Made by a program: the position numbers and the translations under genes. From Bacteroidota bacterium (lineage in GTDB: Bacteria; Bacteroidota; Bacteroidia; Chitinophagales; Chitinophagaceae): DNA of 5,390 nucleotides. The notes below the pieces were generated by a model. That model searched no databases. It worked only from the letters and a program-made list of their open reading frames with translations, and was not told the origin of the DNA. The DNA lies in assembly GCA_023391895.1 (NCBI GenBank), contig JAEWAC010000201.1, positions 1 through 5,390 of the forward strand, read 5' to 3'. Below, piece after piece: positions 4,748-5,390 of this stretch (positions within the stretch are counted from its first letter, which is position 1; the number at the start of each line of letters is the position of its first letter).

Positions 4748-5390
4748 ATGACGAGCATTAAAGAAAACTGGATAGCCTATATACACGATTTGCAGAACCG
4801 CATTTGTGCAGCCCTGGAAGAAGCCGATGGCAAAGCCAAATTTATAGAAGATGCCTGGCAGCGGCCCGAAGGCGGCGGCGGTAAAACCCGTGTGATTGCT
4901 AATGGAACGGTACTTGAGAAAGGAGGCGTAAATACATCGGTAGTATTTGGCGATGTTACAGATGCGATGCGTAATGGGTTAAAAATAAATGGCGCTAAAT
5001 GGTTTGCGTGTGGCTTGTCGCTGGTCATTCATCCGCTCAATCCGTTTGTACCCACGGTGCACTGCAACTACCGCATGTTTGAGTTGTACAATGAGCAAGA
5101 GGAAGTCATCGACCGCTGGTTCGGTGGCGGCACGGATCTCACACCTTATTACCTTTTTGAAGAAGATGCACGTCATTTCCATCAAACCTATAAAGAAGTC
5201 TGCGACCAGTTTGATCCCACCTTTTATCCCAGGTTCAAAGAAGTGTGTGATAACTACTTTGTGAATTATCACCGCAACAACGAACGACGTGGCATCGGCG
5301 GTATTTTTTACGACTATCAGCGGCCTGATGAAAAGCATAATGTGGACTTTTGGATGAATTTCGGCAAAGCCTGTGGTGACGCATTCATCC
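4748..5390 (+). CDS. hemF: Oxygen-dependent coproporphyrinogen-III oxidase (partial, runs off right edge)
   Basis: HemF uses O2 to decarboxylate two propionates of coproporphyrinogen III to vinyls, giving protoporphyrinogen IX. The frame from the ATG at 4748 gives 214 codons of a family usually near 300 aa. Signatures seen are EGGGGKTRV (41-49), EKGGVNTSVVFG (57-68), SLVIHPLNPFVPTVHCNYRMFE (91-112), WFGGGTDLTPYY (124-135), ARHFH (141-145) and YHRNNERRGIGGIFYD (174-189). The histidines corresponding to the E. coli active-site/metal set are present at H95, H105, H145 and H175. The usual HPxNP motif reads HPLNP. This is the aerobic enzyme, not the radical-SAM HemN type, so the organism makes haem at least under oxygen. 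It lies 72 bp after hemE behind a palindromic repeat, so it may be read through from the operon or separately started. The C-terminus is not visible. Confidence 0.97.
   Translation, partial: MTSIKENWIAYIHDLQNRICAALEEADGKAKFIEDAWQRPEGGGGKTRVIANGTVLEKGGVNTSVVFGDVTDAMRNGLKINGAKWFACGLSLVIHPLNPFVPTVHCNYRMFELYNEQEEVIDRWFGGGTDLTPYYLFEEDARHFHQTYKEVCDQFDPTFYPRFKEVCDNYFVNYHRNNERRGIGGIFYDYQRPDEKHNVDFWMNFGKACGDAFI

Noticed and set aside
4979..5338. 119-codon minus-strand frame opposite hemF
   Set aside because: The plus strand here encodes canonical HemF motifs with all active-site histidines; the minus frame shows no recognisable domain.

Overview
The window is a haem (tetrapyrrole) biosynthesis locus. 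The protein families, the ~50 % GC feel, the two TAnnTTTG promoter-like boxes with short leaders and the mostly weak Shine-Dalgarno sequences all point to a member of the Bacteroidota, most likely the Chitinophagaceae. This lineage call is made from recalled family features, not from a database search.

Layout: the N-terminal half of ferrochelatase (hemH) reads leftward off the left edge (1-554). A 188-bp divergent intergenic region (555-742) carries one promoter-like box for each direction and two FNR/CRP-type palindromes 22 bp apart. Rightward from 743 is a tight operon-like series: hemA (glutamyl-tRNA reductase), hemC (hydroxymethylbilane synthase), hemD (uroporphyrinogen-III synthase) and hemE (uroporphyrinogen decarboxylase). 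hemA and hemC overlap by 1 base, hemC and hemD by 14 bases, and hemD and hemE are 4 bases apart. A 72-bp gap filled with a palindromic heptad repeat separates hemE from hemF (oxygen-dependent coproporphyrinogen-III oxidase), which runs off the right edge.

Together the genes cover the C5 route from glutamyl-tRNA (HemA), the steps from porphobilinogen to coproporphyrinogen III (HemC, HemD, HemE), its oxidation to protoporphyrinogen IX (HemF) and final iron insertion (HemH). The steps of HemL, HemB and protoporphyrinogen oxidase are not in the window. HemF next to HemH implies the protoporphyrin-dependent branch.

Three things go beyond a routine hem operon. (1) hemA is interrupted by an apparent one-base deletion at about 849/850, which separates its first ~36 codons from the rest. 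(2) Two palindromic repeats built from 7-bp units are present. One is embedded in frame inside hemC and adds about 14 residues to a loop; the other fills the hemE-hemF gap. Their units look related (GACCATT/CACCATT versus GACTTTT/AACTTTT), suggesting a dispersed heptad-repeat family. (3) The paired FNR-like operators suggest oxygen- or redox-linked control of both hem transcripts. No RNA gene, CRISPR array, transposase or defence system is visible, and no wholly novel multi-gene system was found.
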